Assembly: GCA_905116865.2 (NCBI GenBank)
Contig: CAJHNH020000204.1
Location: 188,501-252,500 of the forward strand
Source of the DNA: Candidula unifasciata
Taxonomy: Eukaryota > Mollusca > Gastropoda > Stylommatophora > Geomitridae
Direction of reading: 5' to 3'
Length of the DNA: 64,000 bases
Under the pieces are notes generated by a model. The model worked only from the letters and a program-made list of their open reading frames with translations, did no database searches and had not been told where the DNA came from. Of this stretch, positions 21,241 to 33,710 are shown in pieces. Position 1 is the first letter of the stretch; each line of letters begins with the position of its first letter. Both the position numbers and the translations under genes were made by a program.

Positions 21241-21990
21241 TTCAGTTCTTGACTTGAAAGCGGAAAGAGTGGTAATAGTTGCGTGGTACACCCACCGCTG
21301 TAGAATATGCCCCCCCCGACCCCCCCCCCCATAATGAGCAATGAGTGGACAAGTGAAAAATCTTGCTAGAAGTTTCAACAGTGAAGTCTACCCTGTTGGT
21401 ACGAGTAAACGCTACAGAACGTTGTGGGGACATTTATAAACTATAGATTGATGAAAGATAAAGGTCCTCTCAAAAAGACTGGTTCTTCTAAAAAAATATT
21501 TCTAGCATTCGGGACAATCATCAACTTTAACCTGAACGGTGGAAAGAGAAGAAGCACATCCCGTTCAATGTCTACTGCACCGCACCAAGTTTTACGTTCA
21601 CTAATGAACTTCCCTTTCATATTCCCGGAATTCCAGAGAAATTTGACTAAAAAGCTCAACAAAATGGGAAACATGAAAACGTGCACAAAACAACACAACG
21701 TAATGTTTCTGCCGGGCAGCCTTTTTCAAACATAAGTGAGATACACAAACGAGGAATGGAGAGTATGTAGATCTCTAAGGAGTGACGTGAGCGACGTTTA
21801 AAAAATGTGATGCGGAATAAATGTAATAAAATAAAATAAATGATGGCTAAAAATATAGTCACAATACTGGGAATAAAAGAAATACAAGTTTTAATGATAC
21901 ATAAATAATACTGATAAGAAATAGAATAAAGTAAAAATATGAAATAAAATAAAATATTTAACATTTAAAATGTGATAAGATTAGAACTAT
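21241..21990. other. Unassigned stretch
   Basis: C/G-runs near 21307-21330. No recognised gene. Overlapping open frames on both strands at 21424-21964 carry no family motif. Confidence 0.4.
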
Positions 21991-22835
21991 TTAGATGAAG
22001 GTATGTTGGATATTGATACCACTTGGACTAAGAACGCCAAGGCTGTGGATAAGGCGATTTTCCAAAGCGAGGCGGGTATTATGATCACCAGAGCAAGATT
22101 TTAATGCTGTGACAGATATGTCATCTTTACCGCTGTGGTCAGGGCTATTAAAATGAAGAGGGATTGGTTTGAGTGTCTTCTTGTCGATATCGGAGAGGTG
22201 TTCCCGGAAACGATCAGATAGCTTCCTGCCATATTCCCAATGTATGCCTTGCTGCATCGTTTGCAGATAATTGCATAAATTACGTTGCGGGATTCGCAAG
22301 TAAAAGGTTCCCTAATTTGAAAAGAACCGTTAGGGAAACTGACCGAAGAAGTCTGGACAACGAAAGGACATGTCTTGCAGGTGCTGCGTGAGCACTGAGT
22401 AGTCCCAAAAGAAGGTGCTGTGTGGATCGGTGGGAGTCGGCTTCGGACAAGTATGTCTTTAAGGTTGCTGTCTCGTCTGTAAACTAATCTAGGTTTCTCA
22501 CTAAAGATAATCTTGGTGTCCGGATCAGAGCGGAGGATGTCCAAATGACGAAAGAATACTTTAGAAGCAACCACATTGTTAGGGTGAAAAGTCAAGATCA
22601 ATTTAGGCCCATCATTGGTGGAGTTACGTTTGGTAGGAAAAGCATCTCGCCTGGTAATTGCTAAAACTTTGTTTATAGCCCTTTGTAGAATGTGTTCCGG
22701 ATAGAAACGGGCACAGAAGAATTCAAGAAGTTCAACTGATTTATCAAAGAAGTCAGAATCATCAGAGCACAACCTGCGCAATCGAAGGAGCTGTGAATAT
22801 GGAATAGAATTTGGAATATAATTTTTACACGGTAG
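21991..22835 (-). mobile_element. Penelope-like element, 3' part with GIY-YIG domain
   Basis: On the minus strand: QLLRLRRLCSDDSDF, ILTFHPNNVVASKVF, HLDILRSDPDTKIIFSE and RRDSNLKDILVRSRL are the thumb/linker region of Penelope-like elements. Next comes a cysteine cluster CSRSTCKTCPFV, then VIYAIICKRCSKAYIG and, after a one-base deletion near 22236, GRKLSDRFREHLSDIDKK and the tail ALENRLIHSLGV. This is the GIY-YIG endonuclease that nicks target DNA in this class. The polymerase core is missing: upstream is only (TA)n. The deletion inactivates the endonuclease. The C-terminus ends at 21994. Confidence 0.9.

Positions 22836-22918
<83 letters not shown>
22836..22918. repeat. (TA)n microsatellite
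   Basis: About 40 TA dinucleotides directly upstream of the Penelope-like remnant. The YIYI frames are artefacts. Confidence 0.97.
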
Positions 22919-22919
<1 letters not shown>

Positions 22920-23345
22920 CACACAGCACACACTATATAAGCCATCTGCGAATTTAATAATTATTGATTATATTACCTATATAATTTGTATGTCCATAAA
23001 TACTCCTTATGAGTTCCTTAATGATTAATAAATGTTATAATAAATAATAAATAATAACAATAGTAATAATAAATTCCAGAATTAGTGGGGTGGCCAAAAT
23101 GTCGACAGAGTTGAGACGCTTCAACGCTACTTTTGATTGTTTTGTCGTGTGTGGGGATTTGTGTCATGTTTAAGAACTGCGTGTTCTAGGCTAGCGCGTA
23201 CAAGTATGTGTGCGCGGCGCGTGTGTGTATGGGTAAACTGGTGGTGATTGTGTTTAAAAAAAAAATTGCATTTTACTTCAAGGACATCCCAAGCTTTCGG
23301 AAATTGTACATTCTGTGTGAACATTGTGCACAATAACAAAACTAT
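22919..23345. other. Unassigned stretch
   Basis: AT-rich with some (TAA)n. It may be part of the mariner-like element whose end lies at 23350-23377, but no transposase coding was seen. Confidence 0.4.
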
Positions 23346-23349
23346 TTTT

Positions 23350-23377
23350 GGATGCATTACTTTTCGAACCGCCCTAG
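23350..23377 (-). mobile_element. Mariner-like terminus
   Basis: On the minus strand, CTAGGGCGGTTCGAAAAGTA then ATGCATCC, preceded by TA. This resembles the terminal repeat of mariner elements (TTAGGTTG...AAAAGTAAT type). The opposite terminus was not found. Confidence 0.5.
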
Positions 23378-23429
23378 TAAATCATTGCCAAGCCGTCGTT
23401 ACGCGAGAATCCAACATCGCTACAGACGA

Positions 23430-23900
23430 CTGGAGGACGGGTACCCTAACGACTATTCCGTTTCCATGGCAGCGAAAAACACACAAAATGTCCTTCACTG
23501 TCCCATCTGAAAACTAATGAAAAACGCGCATGCCCCACAACAGCCTTGAAGCTTGCACACGCAAAGTGAAATTGCATAAGACAGCTGTCAGATGTCCCAA
23601 CAACGATGGTCCCACACCTGAACTAAAGCTTCGCTGCTGGTGTAAATCACGTATAAACCACGAAAGCCGTCATTGCAGCCACAAATGTACACGCCATTCT
23701 GAACGCAATCGACCCCCCCCCCCCAACCCACACACACACACACCCCCCAATATTTCAATGCAGTCAACCACACACCGCAGGACACAACAGAAAAATAAAA
23801 ACATTCTACATAAAATCCACAGTTCACAGTGTCGCAGCAAACACTCGGCTCAGTAGCCAGACGACGGAACATCCGGGCATTCCGTCCAGAATGAAGAATT
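23430..23900 (+). repeat. Dispersed family M, copy 1
   Basis: Aligns in blocks with 42140-42600 and 50080-50520: GCGAAAAACACACAAAATGT, CATTCTACATAAAATCCACA, GTTCACAGTGTCGCAGCA and CTCAGTAGCCAGACGACGGA. Its proximity to the mariner-like end suggests M may be a decayed mariner, but that is inference. C-run and (CA)n at 23711-23745. Confidence 0.65.
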
Positions 23901-24690
23901 TGCATCAGCAAAATCTTGCTGGAAACAACTTTTCTGAGCGTCAAAAGTCAGAAAGTTTATGGTCAGAAATTCTGTTACAAGAGTTTAGTGTCTTTGAGTG
24001 TGTCGGAAATATTTTCAGTTTCTTATTTACTTATTACGGCAGATCTCTGTTTATCTCACAACTCTCGAAAACCCTGTGTATTTGATTTACTAAGACAGTG
24101 GATTAGGATAAAATACATCACTGCGGCCATGTTGTACTGTCGATTTTCTAAAACTTGACAGGTTGTAGTGACACAACAATACACAGGCGCCAGAAATAAC
24201 CACCAACAAAGAATCTAAACATTAAAAAAACGTTTCAACATAAAAAGACTGCAAAATATTCACTTGCTTTTTTTTTTGGGGTGTGATGTGATAGTTTAAC
24301 AAACAGACACATCATCTTAATGTCTGACGTTTTTTTTTCCACCCCACACTAGTTTAAAAAAAAAGTACCGGCTGCTCCACAAGCATTCACAAAAATATCC
24401 ACAACTGAGGCAAAAAGAAATTATTCTTAAAAAAAAAAAAAAAAAAATCAAAACAAAATGAATCACAGACATTAAAAAGAAATGTTTGTGAATGCCTTTA
24501 ATGTGATTGATCATAAAAAAAACGTTTGCATCTGTGAACTTTCCGAGGAAAATTCTTTTCCCATTAGTTCTCTAATTTGCCGCAAATGAGAAAACCGTTT
24601 TTGCTGTAGACGATTAGATAAAGTCATGAATTTCCCACTGTTTTTTTTATATTTTTTTAAAACATGGTCACAATAATTTCGTCAATTTTA
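23901..24690. other. Unassigned stretch
   Basis: AT-rich with A-runs near 24429-24447. No recognised gene. Confidence 0.4.
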
Positions 24691-26080
24691 AAAACTAAAC
24701 TAACTGGTCTAGTTGGTAGAATATGTATTACGTCCTATTTGGGTTGAACGTCAGTCAGTAAGTAGAATAGGCTGCTGGCTGGGAAATATATCTACTCCTT
24801 TTTCAAGCCGCATTATGATGATTTTACAAAATATTTTGCTTGGTCCTGAGAGTAGAGTAATTTCCCTCCAATTATTGCAGTCTGTTAAGTCTCCTTTTTT
24901 GGGGATTTTGACTATTGTTCCTTCAGTCCAGTCATCAGGCAACACTTCTTTTTCCCAAATATCCTTGAACAATGGTTCTAGAATGCTAGCAGTTGTGTTG
25001 GGATCTACTTTGAGAAGTTCTGCTGGCAGTTCGTCTTTGCCTGGTGCTTTGTTGTTCTTTAAAGTGTGGATAGCTCTAAGGATTTCTTTTTTGCTTGGTG
25101 GTTCAGTAATAATGTCGATGTCCTGAGAGGCTGGTTGAATATCTGGGGGATTTTCAGGATCAGGTCTGTTCAAGAGGTCGGAGTTTAATCCACTGCATGC
25201 CTTGTTTTTGTTCTGTGGTGAGCAGTCTGCCTTGGTTATCTCTGATGGGTATGTTTTGATAATTGTTGCTGTTTCCGCAAATTTGCTGGATAATTTTGTG
25301 TAGGGTTTGTAGATCATGTGCTTTAGCAGCATTTTCTGCTGTTTCTGCAAGATTTTCCATAAATCTTCTCTTGTCAGCTCTGACACTTTTCTTGGTCATT
25401 TTATTTAGTTCGCTTTATTTTAACATTTGTTTGTTTTTCTGACGTTCTGATTTAGTGTGATTTATGAGGCTCTTTATTCTTTTTCGCTTGGCAATATAGT
25501 CCATGGTTTGACTACTTATCCATTCTTTGTGGTGTTGTTTCCTGGTTCCTAATATGTTATTGCTAGTTGATTTGTATGTTTCTTTGATCTGGTTCCATCT
25601 GTCTTGAATGCTGATTGTAGTTGAAGTTTCTGGATCACTTGATAGGGTTTGAAATCTATTCTTGAGTTCTACTATAAATTTAGTGGCAATGTCTTTTCTC
25701 TTAAAAGGTTAACATTGTAACGTGCTGTCTGTGTCTTAACTTGCGTGTAAACTTTTTTGAGTTTAAGTCGCAGTAGAGCGACTACAAGGTGATGATCGCT
25801 TCCCACATCTGCTCCCCTTTTGACACGCACATCGAGTAGGGACCCACGCCATTTTCTGTTTACCATGAAATGGTCGATCGGGTTTACATCTCTTCTGTTT
25901 GGGGATATCCATGTAAGCTTGTGTATATTCTTGTGAGGAAATAGTAAAGTGTTCCTCCTATACCAAGTCTATTCGCCGTGCAGAAGTCGCTCAGTCTTTC
26001 CCCGTTGTCAGTAATTGAAACCACATCCTTGATTTCCCATTGATAGTTCTCTATTCGAGTTGTTGTTACCACATTTTGAC
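24691..26080 (-). mobile_element. LINE endonuclease-reverse transcriptase remnant
   Basis: The largest LINE piece here. From the high-coordinate end: NGERLSDFCTANRLGIGGTL, then VNRKWRGSLLDVRVKRGADV and GSDHHLVVALLRLKL, the C-terminal half of an APE-type endonuclease including the catalytic SDHHLV. A linker follows with EWISSQTMDYIAKRKRIK and RADKRRFMENLAETAENA. The reverse transcriptase N-terminus is NNKAPGKDELPAELLKVD, LPDDWTEGTIVKIPKKGD and GPSKIFCKIIIMRLEKGV. It breaks off before the YADD box. Several frameshifts divide it; the open part is 24751-25386. It has no visible RNase H, so it belongs with the RTE-like rather than the I-like group. Confidence 0.92.
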
Positions 26081-26774
26081 CGACAGTCTAATAAAATTAG
26101 CTACGTATCCTTTACAGGACGTTGCAGAACCAACCCCAGCATTTTTGGCTGTTGTAGATTTTCTAGGCATATTTACGACCAGTAGTTAGCAAGGTAGCCT
26201 AATGACCGACCTAAATCCCCGATAAGATAAATGACTTGTATGCTCCACTTAAATTAAAACCCACGTCTATGGCCGCTAAACAATAATTGTTTTCCCAAAC
26301 CCGCAATAAGAAGTAAATTTCAAGCGGTGATTAGTTATAACAGCGCATGGCAAAATATATCACGGAGATAAAGAACAGAACAGGAAAGGCAAAAACTGAA
26401 GTTTATAAAATGAAAAACGGTTTAAGCCATGGATCTCTGCCATATGGCTTATACAAAATCCTTTAAACATATGGCTGTGCATCCTGACCAGTTAGGTTTG
26501 AATTTTTTTCCCCAAAGAGAGGTTCTAAAGAAGAATGATGAAAATTTCTTGACCAGCCGAAAACGTAATGGGAGACACAACAGCCGGACTGTAAGTCAGG
26601 TATGGAAATTTTTTTTTTAGAGGCAGCAAATAAGATCAAGGGGCAAAGGGAGACCTTGGCGACGATCGTTTGCAGTAGCCACTGACCACCTAAAACTATA
26701 CAGCATCATAGCATACTAACCAACCGAGTAGACCCTGGCTCAGATTTCAATCATCTGTAGAACAGCGACGCCTA
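26081..26774. other. Unassigned stretch
   Basis: No recognised gene or repeat. Confidence 0.4.
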
Positions 26775-27060
26775 GCCGCGGCGTCCGTGGCTTAGGCGTT
26801 GCGAGTCTGACTCGTAATTCCAACGTACCGCGATCGAAACCCACTTCTGGCTGCATGGATTTTTATCGTGGTATGGGGCGTCGCAGGTCGACCCAGCCTA
26901 AAATGGGTACCCTGATGGCTGTCCTGGGGAAGTAGAGACGGTGGCTGACCACATTACCCTCCTAGTGCCGATGGTCTGAAAAAATATGGGCGCTCTTCCC
27001 ATATGCCCGATGCGCCTAAAGGCGTGATAAGGGATCTTTACTTCTTTTTTTTTTTACTTC
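26775..27060 (+). mobile_element. SINE-B copy 1
   Basis: Head with TGGCTTAGGCGTTGCGAG (A box) and GCGATCGAAACCC (B box), then the family body CAGGTCGACCCAGCCT, GGCTGACCACATTACCC and the end GCCTAAAGGCGTGATAAGGG. Full length, slightly diverged. Confidence 0.85.
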
Positions 27061-27099
27061 CACATGCCACATGTAAATAGGAAAATCGCTATTGACGTA

Positions 27100-27375
27100 G
27101 AACGGAAGGTGAGCCGCTGTAATGTAAAGGCTAGAACATTAGCCTGCGGACTGGAACGTTGTGGGTTCAAGACTGTTTATCAAAAATGACCTTGGATCAC
27201 AGGCAGACAGCCTTAAATGAGTGAACCAGGGGAAATCCTTGGAAGTAAAGGCAGCCACTGTGATTTTGACGACATCACCAAATAATTGCCGACTGGTCTA
27301 CAAAATATATGTCTAGCTATCTATGCACAATACATCTCAAAGCGTGTAAAAGGGTCCTCTATTGTGTCTTATATT
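27100..27375 (+). mobile_element. SINE-B copy 2
   Basis: Head with GTGGGTTCAAGAC (B box), body CTTGGATCACAGG, GGAAGTAAAGGCAGCCACTG and end AAGCGTGTAAAAGGGTCCTC. More diverged than copy 3. Confidence 0.8.
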
Positions 27376-27644
27376 ACACAGAACGATAGTTAAGAGAACA
27401 AATGCACGAGAAAACTGATTAATATTGAATATAGTGGTATTGCCAAACAGGACATGAGTGATATGGTTAAACTACAACGAATAAGCAGAAAACCACGAGA
27501 CTTCATTCTAAAAAGTGATATCGTCCACCACGGAATTTGAACACAAGTACTGGAGGTGATGACATTGTTAAACGCATTCACTATTCTCGAAGTCACACCT
27601 TTTTTGTTTCCACCATCGGCAGGAAAACATCTACCGCGGTACTA

Positions 27645-27900
27645 TGAATTAATCAAGTAACAAAAAGTGTATTGATTGGCACTCATAGAAAGAAGTAGAA
27701 AGATAGAAGAACTGACTAGACAACATAAAAATTGAAAGCTATAGTTACCGTGCCGGGAATTGAACCTGTCACCTCCAGACGGCGTGTGCGCCTCGCCATG
27801 GATACAAGTGCACTAAGAATATGGTCAACTAGGCACCCCTCAAAAGGGTGTCTTATTGGCCACGTATATCGTACAATCTCGATTGCAATCCTGTGTCATG
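27645..27900 (-). mobile_element. SINE-A copy 2
   Basis: Same layout as 9046-9345, with AGGTTCAATTCCCGGCACGG on the minus strand and the shared end around AAGTAACAAAAAGTGTATTG. Lies between two SINE-B copies. Confidence 0.85.
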
Positions 27901-27934
27901 CCGCTAGACGGTGTTCTGTCATTTTATAAAAAGG

Positions 27935-28240
27935 ATCTTTTTCCACGGGAGTCGCCATGGCGTAGCGACTATATGCTCGCCTGCTAATCGGAAGGTTGTG
28001 GGTTCGCTCCCTGACGGAGCCGTTTTTTTTTTTAAAAATGATCTTGGCTCCCAGGTCGACCCAGCCTTGAGTGGATACCGGGTGCAGTCCTGGGAAGTAA
28101 AGGCGGCCGGCATGGTGCTGACCACACCACCCATCTTGTGCCGTTGTCTTTAAAATATAGGTCTAGCCCTATATACCCAATACGCCTAAAAGGCGTGGAA
28201 AATGGTCCTTTACGTTATATTACTTACCATTTTCCCTGTC
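27935..28240 (+). mobile_element. SINE-B copy 3
   Basis: The best copy: TGGCGTAGCGACTATATGC (A box), GTGGGTTCGCTCCC (B box), a T/A-run, CTCCCAGGTCGACCCAGCCT, GGAAGTAAAGGCGGCCGGCA and the end CGCCTAAAAGGCGTGGAAAA. The ending can pair as GCCTnnnnAGGC. Confidence 0.9.
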
Positions 28241-28324
28241 TTCTGACTGTTGATTATATACGGGGCATAAAGTGTTTGACCCATATTTTAAAGATCGGCA
28301 GTCAGTGGACAATGCATTCAAATT

Positions 28325-28460
28325 ACGCTGATAGCCCTTACTTCCCAGGACTTTACCTTTTTAAGGCTGGGTGGACCTGGAGCCCAAAAGACCGGCTCCG
28401 TTGGGATTTGAACCTTCGGATCCACAGGCGAGCGTCTAGCTGCTACACCACAGCCAATTC
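28325..28460 (-). mobile_element. SINE-B copy 4, partial
   Basis: Minus-strand head with GTGGTGTAGCAGCTAGACG and GGTTCAAATCCC plus the start of the body (CTCCAGGTCCACCCAGCC). The 3' part is missing. Confidence 0.8.
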
Positions 28461-29330
28461 TGGTCTTTTTGTTTTATAAACCATACAAGAAACCAGTAAG
28501 AAGAAATTGTCATCAATTAGATTAAAACGCGAACTGATATGTCCTTAGATTTTTATAGAGAATTGATATCTCCCACATTACCGGGTAAAACATCGGACAA
28601 ACGAATGGGAAACGAATGATCTCCCTTGGGTGGGCTATTCATCAGAACACATACAAAACCGTTCCATTGTGAGAGGTCCTGTGGGAACCAGATGGGACAC
28701 TGGATAGATCACCCGCAACCTTATTGTTCCCAGAAGCTTTCTATCCGATTGATGGTCGGGACCTAGGTGAAGTAGATTTGGCCCTAGAGAGAGTCTGTGT
28801 CTGTCTGCGGTGCATTGAAAGCTGACAGAACATGGCGGTCAGGAAGCGACAGACTTGTATGCGTGACAGACTGGGAGTCTGTCTAAATCTAACATTCTAA
28901 GAACAGTTCACAAGTGCACTTTCTTCGGTAAACCCACGGGAATCGTCTTTGGAGCTAAGGAGTACGGGCTTTGTGTAACGCTCTCGGTGAGCGTCTATCT
29001 GGTCTTTTTGGAGAGAGGGGAGAGAAAGAGAGAGGTAGAAAAGGGGGGGGGGGGAGAGACCGGGTATTTTGGAAAGCCGGGTGCATGCAAGTCTACACTC
29101 TCTACTGTAAGTGAACTTTACCTGTAACTCTGAGTCAATAGTTTCACAAAAGACCATCTTAACGAGCTGATGTGCATCGAATATAAGGTGCAAGCTTAAG
29201 ATCCATCAGTAATACTATCAGTATCACGCCGGCCGGATTTACTCCCTAATAAGTTCTCGAGTACTAATCAAAACAGACATGCAGTAGAGGTTGGCATTCC
29301 AGTGGAAACCAAGCGGCGTGGAATAGTGGA
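28461..29330. other. Unassigned stretch
   Basis: G-run near 29044-29054. No recognised gene. Confidence 0.4.
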
Positions 29331-29565
29331 AGACATGCGTATGGAAGACATGAGTATGGAAGACATGCGTATGGAAGACATGCGTATGGAAGACATGCGT
29401 ATGGAAGACATGCGTATGGAAGACATGAGTATGGAAGACATGCGTATGGAAGACATGCGTATGGAAGACATGCGTATGGAAGACATGCGTATGGAAGACA
29501 TGCGTATGGAAGACATCCGTATTGAAGACATGCGTATGGAAGATATGCGTATGGAAGACATCAGT
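29331..29565. repeat. 15-bp minisatellite (MEDMR in one frame)
   Basis: About 16 units of ATGGAAGACATGCGT, with occasional GAGT or CCGT. Since 15 is five codons, both strands stay open: MEDMR on plus, SSIRM on minus. The plus frame has a start at 29302 and a stop at 29605 but no exon-like flanks. I treat it as non-coding. Confidence 0.93.
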
Positions 29566-29665
29566 CGCACCACAGACTTCATAGAGGTCTGTAGCCTTCT
29601 AATATGAAAACCACTGGCAGGGCGAACCAAAAGAAGAAGACTTTTTAAGATATTAGTAGTAGTAG

Positions 29666-29870
29666 TACTTTTACCCCACCAGGACATCACACAAGCGATA
29701 AACACCCGATGACACAAAGTGCCACCATGTGGATGAGGATCACCCGTGGAGAGGTCCTGGAAACTGCGTTTAGCCATTAGACATATTTATGGCCGGGCTA
29801 TATTGCGGCCCCTGGCTAGAGCCAGAGTAGGGCTTCATATAACGAAAAAGTGCATCCCTCAAGGGGATGA
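29666..29870 (-). mobile_element. Family H copy b
   Basis: Same blocks as copy a. In sense (minus) it begins with a perfect stem CATCCC-CTTGA-GGGATG, continues to GTCCTGGTGGGGTAAAAG and ends in (TAC)n. The neighbouring minisatellite is 100 bp away. Confidence 0.88.
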
Positions 29871-29986
29871 CGATTATAATATTCTCAAGATATGTCCTGA
29901 TACTTATTTTAGACAAGAGTGATGTGGCAGATCGGGTGAGATCAAAACACGAAAACAACTTTGGGTGCGGATTCAAATACACGACC

Positions 29987-30199
29987 TTCTAACTCAGCGG
30001 TTCTCAACCTGTGGGTCGTGACCCCTTTGGGGGTCGAACGAACGTTTTACAGGAGTCACCTAAGACCATCGGAAAACACACATTCACTGAAGTTATGAAG
30101 TAGCAACGAGAATAAATTTATTGTTGGGGGTCACCACAACATGATGAACTGTATTAAAGGGGTGCGGCATAAGGAAGATTGCGAACTACTGTTCTAAGT
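29987..30199 (+). mobile_element. SPIN-like non-autonomous hAT, copy 2
   Basis: The element proper is 29995-30191. It starts CAGCGGTTCTCAACCTGTGG, runs through GACCCCTTTGGGGGTCGAAC, ACCATCGGAAAACACA, TTATGAAGTAGCAACGA, GGGGGTCACCACAACATGAT and ends near GCGAACTACTG. The flanks TTCTAACT and TTCTAAGT are an 8-bp target-site duplication (one change) of the NNNTANNN form used by Buster-group hAT transposases. It is non-coding and far closer to the tetrapod consensus, as I remember it, than copy 1. Confidence 0.93.
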
Positions 30200-31640
<1,441 letters not shown>

Positions 31641-31811
31641 AGAGAGCGAGAGAAAGAGAGGCAGAAACTGGGGGGGGGGGGGGATTAAAAAACGAACTTC
31701 TTTAAGTGTCACAAATTGGGCATGCAAGCCTGTCCTACATTAGGTCCCTCTAAACAATAATCTTCTATACGACAATTGTACATTATTGCTCGAGTGAGCG
31801 AGTGAAAGAGA

Positions 31812-31889
<78 letters not shown>

Positions 31890-32340
31890 AAGAGAGAGAG
31901 GTGGGAAACAGACAGACAGACCAAGAGAGACAGAAACAGACAATGGATATACACTGTGAGACAATGCCTAGACTGATTGCCACTGCCGCACAGAGACACA
32001 ATATCACAAATGATTAACAGCACGAGAATTAGGCGGCCGTGGATTTGTGCTACAACAAGCCTTACAGAGATAAGCCTACAAGAAACAGATATGTCTCCTT
32101 AAATGTAATGGGACCATCTATCACGTGTGTTCGGGATGTCAGAGGAAGACAATATGTGCACGCGATCATGTCAGGGAATGGAAGTGAGCAAAAACTGAGG
32201 GCAAGTTTTCAAGGGGGACTAAACAACGGAAGTTAATTCAAAGTTGTTAGTGAAGATTAGGCATAGAAGAGATACATTCTTGATTGTGACCAGGTGTGTG
32301 TGCTATGTGTGTACAAATGTGTGCGTAATATTGTAGTTAG
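31641..32340. other. Unassigned stretch with G-run and (GA)n
   Basis: G-run at 31671-31683 and (GA)n at 31813-31888. The rest shows no gene. Confidence 0.5.
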
Positions 32341-32760
32341 CTAGTTAGTTGGGTTATCATCCTTGCACTCCGGACATGTCCATAGGTGCTCAGATCCTCC
32401 CCCTCAGTATGAACCCCAACGCCTGATGGTTAATAGTACCAGTCCTATGTTGAATAACAAATCTTCCCGCGTGGGTCTCGTTTTTTGCTATGCTCATCTT
32501 AATTCCGAAGTCTGCCATTCTGTGATGTGGATTCACTGCCCTCAAAGTCCTCTATCCTTCCAATTTCTCTCAGGGCATTAATAATATCAGCATGATCCAT
32601 ACGCTGGCCGTCGGTAGTGATAGTGGATCTAGCCAACCTGTCAGCTCTTTCATTTTCATTGACGCTTGCGTATCCCGGAACACAAATAAAAGTGACTCCA
32701 CGCACAGTGGACTTCTGTAATGATTCAGTCCAATGTATTAACAAGCAACAACGATACAAC
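32341..32760 (-). mobile_element. LINE 3' end, type 2, copy g
   Basis: On the minus strand STVRGVTFICVPGYASVNEN, ERADRLARSTITTDG and MDHADIINALREIGRIEDF are the last RNase H motif and the C-terminal tail. One frame change leads to the final zinc-knuckle-like tail. The 3' end reads CCCAACTAACTAGC, a short (AACT)n tail. 5'-truncated. Confidence 0.88.
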
Positions 32761-32950
32761 TCAAGAACGTAACTCTAGTCCTGCGAACGCTAAAACAAGG
32801 GCCATAAGTCCATATGAATTTCAGACGGGAAAAAAAAAAAAAAACCCAATTCATCAAAGAACAGCCATTTCACACAGATCGTTAATAATTACTTAAACAA
32901 AATTAATTTCATGCATGGTAAATTTATGTTTGAAATTTATAAAAATATAT

Positions 32951-33365
32951 TAGTTAGTTAGTTAGTTAGTTAGTTGGGTTATCCTCATTGCACTCAGGAC
33001 ATGTCCATAGGTGCTCAGATCCTCCCCTCAGTATGAACCCCAACGTCCGATGGCTAATAGTACCAGTTCTATGTTGATTAACAAGTCTTCTGGCGTGTCT
33101 GGTGTGCATCTCGTTTTTTGCTGTGCCGATCTTAATTCTCAAGTCTGCCATTCTGGCGAGTGATGTGGATTCACTGCCACCAAAGTCCTCTATCCTTCCC
33201 ATTTCTCTGAGGGCATTGATAATATCAGCATGATCCATAGGCTGACCGTCGGTAGTGATAGCGGATCCAGCCAACCTGTCAGCTCTTTCATTTCCATCGA
33301 CGCCTGCGTGTCCCGGAACAAAAATAAAGGTGACTCCACGAACAGTGGACTTCTGTATAAAAATG
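32951..33365 (-). mobile_element. LINE 3' end, type 2, copy h
   Basis: Minus strand: VTFIFVPGHAGVDGNERADR in one frame, then AITTDGQPMDHADIINALRE, SLARMADLRIKIGTAKNE and the terminal EHLWTCPECNEDNPTN. The CxxC tail is the usual end of these elements. The stop is followed almost at once by six (AACT) units, so the 3' UTR is only a few bases plus the tail. Confidence 0.92.
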
Positions 33366-33449
33366 TGTAATCAATAATCATGAATCGTTTAAAGGGAATA
33401 AATAGAATACATTGACAGGGGCCAAATAAATGTTATCTGATGGCTCAGG

Positions 33450-33672
33450 CCATAATTTCGTTCTTTTCAGGACGAAGTTTTTTGTCATTTGAAGCCCTAC
33501 TCTGGCTTCTGCCAGGAGCCGCAATATAGGCAGGCCATACATATGGCCAAATGTCTGAACGCGGTTTCTGGGACCTCTCCATGGTGATCCTCACCCACAT
33601 GGTGGCACTTTGTGTCATCGGGTGTTTATCGCTTGTGTGATGTCCTGGTGGGGTAGAACGTCAGTCAGTCAG
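33450..33672 (+). mobile_element. Family H copy c
   Basis: Sense plus. Starts with the stem CGTTC-TTTTCA-GGACG (one G-U pair), then CATTTGAAGCCCTACTCTGG, CTTCTGCCAGGAGCC, GGTTTCTGGGACCTCTCCAT and GTCCTGGTGGGGTAGAAC and the tail (GTCA)n. Confidence 0.9.
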
Positions 33673-33710
33673 TCAGGCCATAATCCTGTGATTCCTATTA
33701 CTTTATCTTC

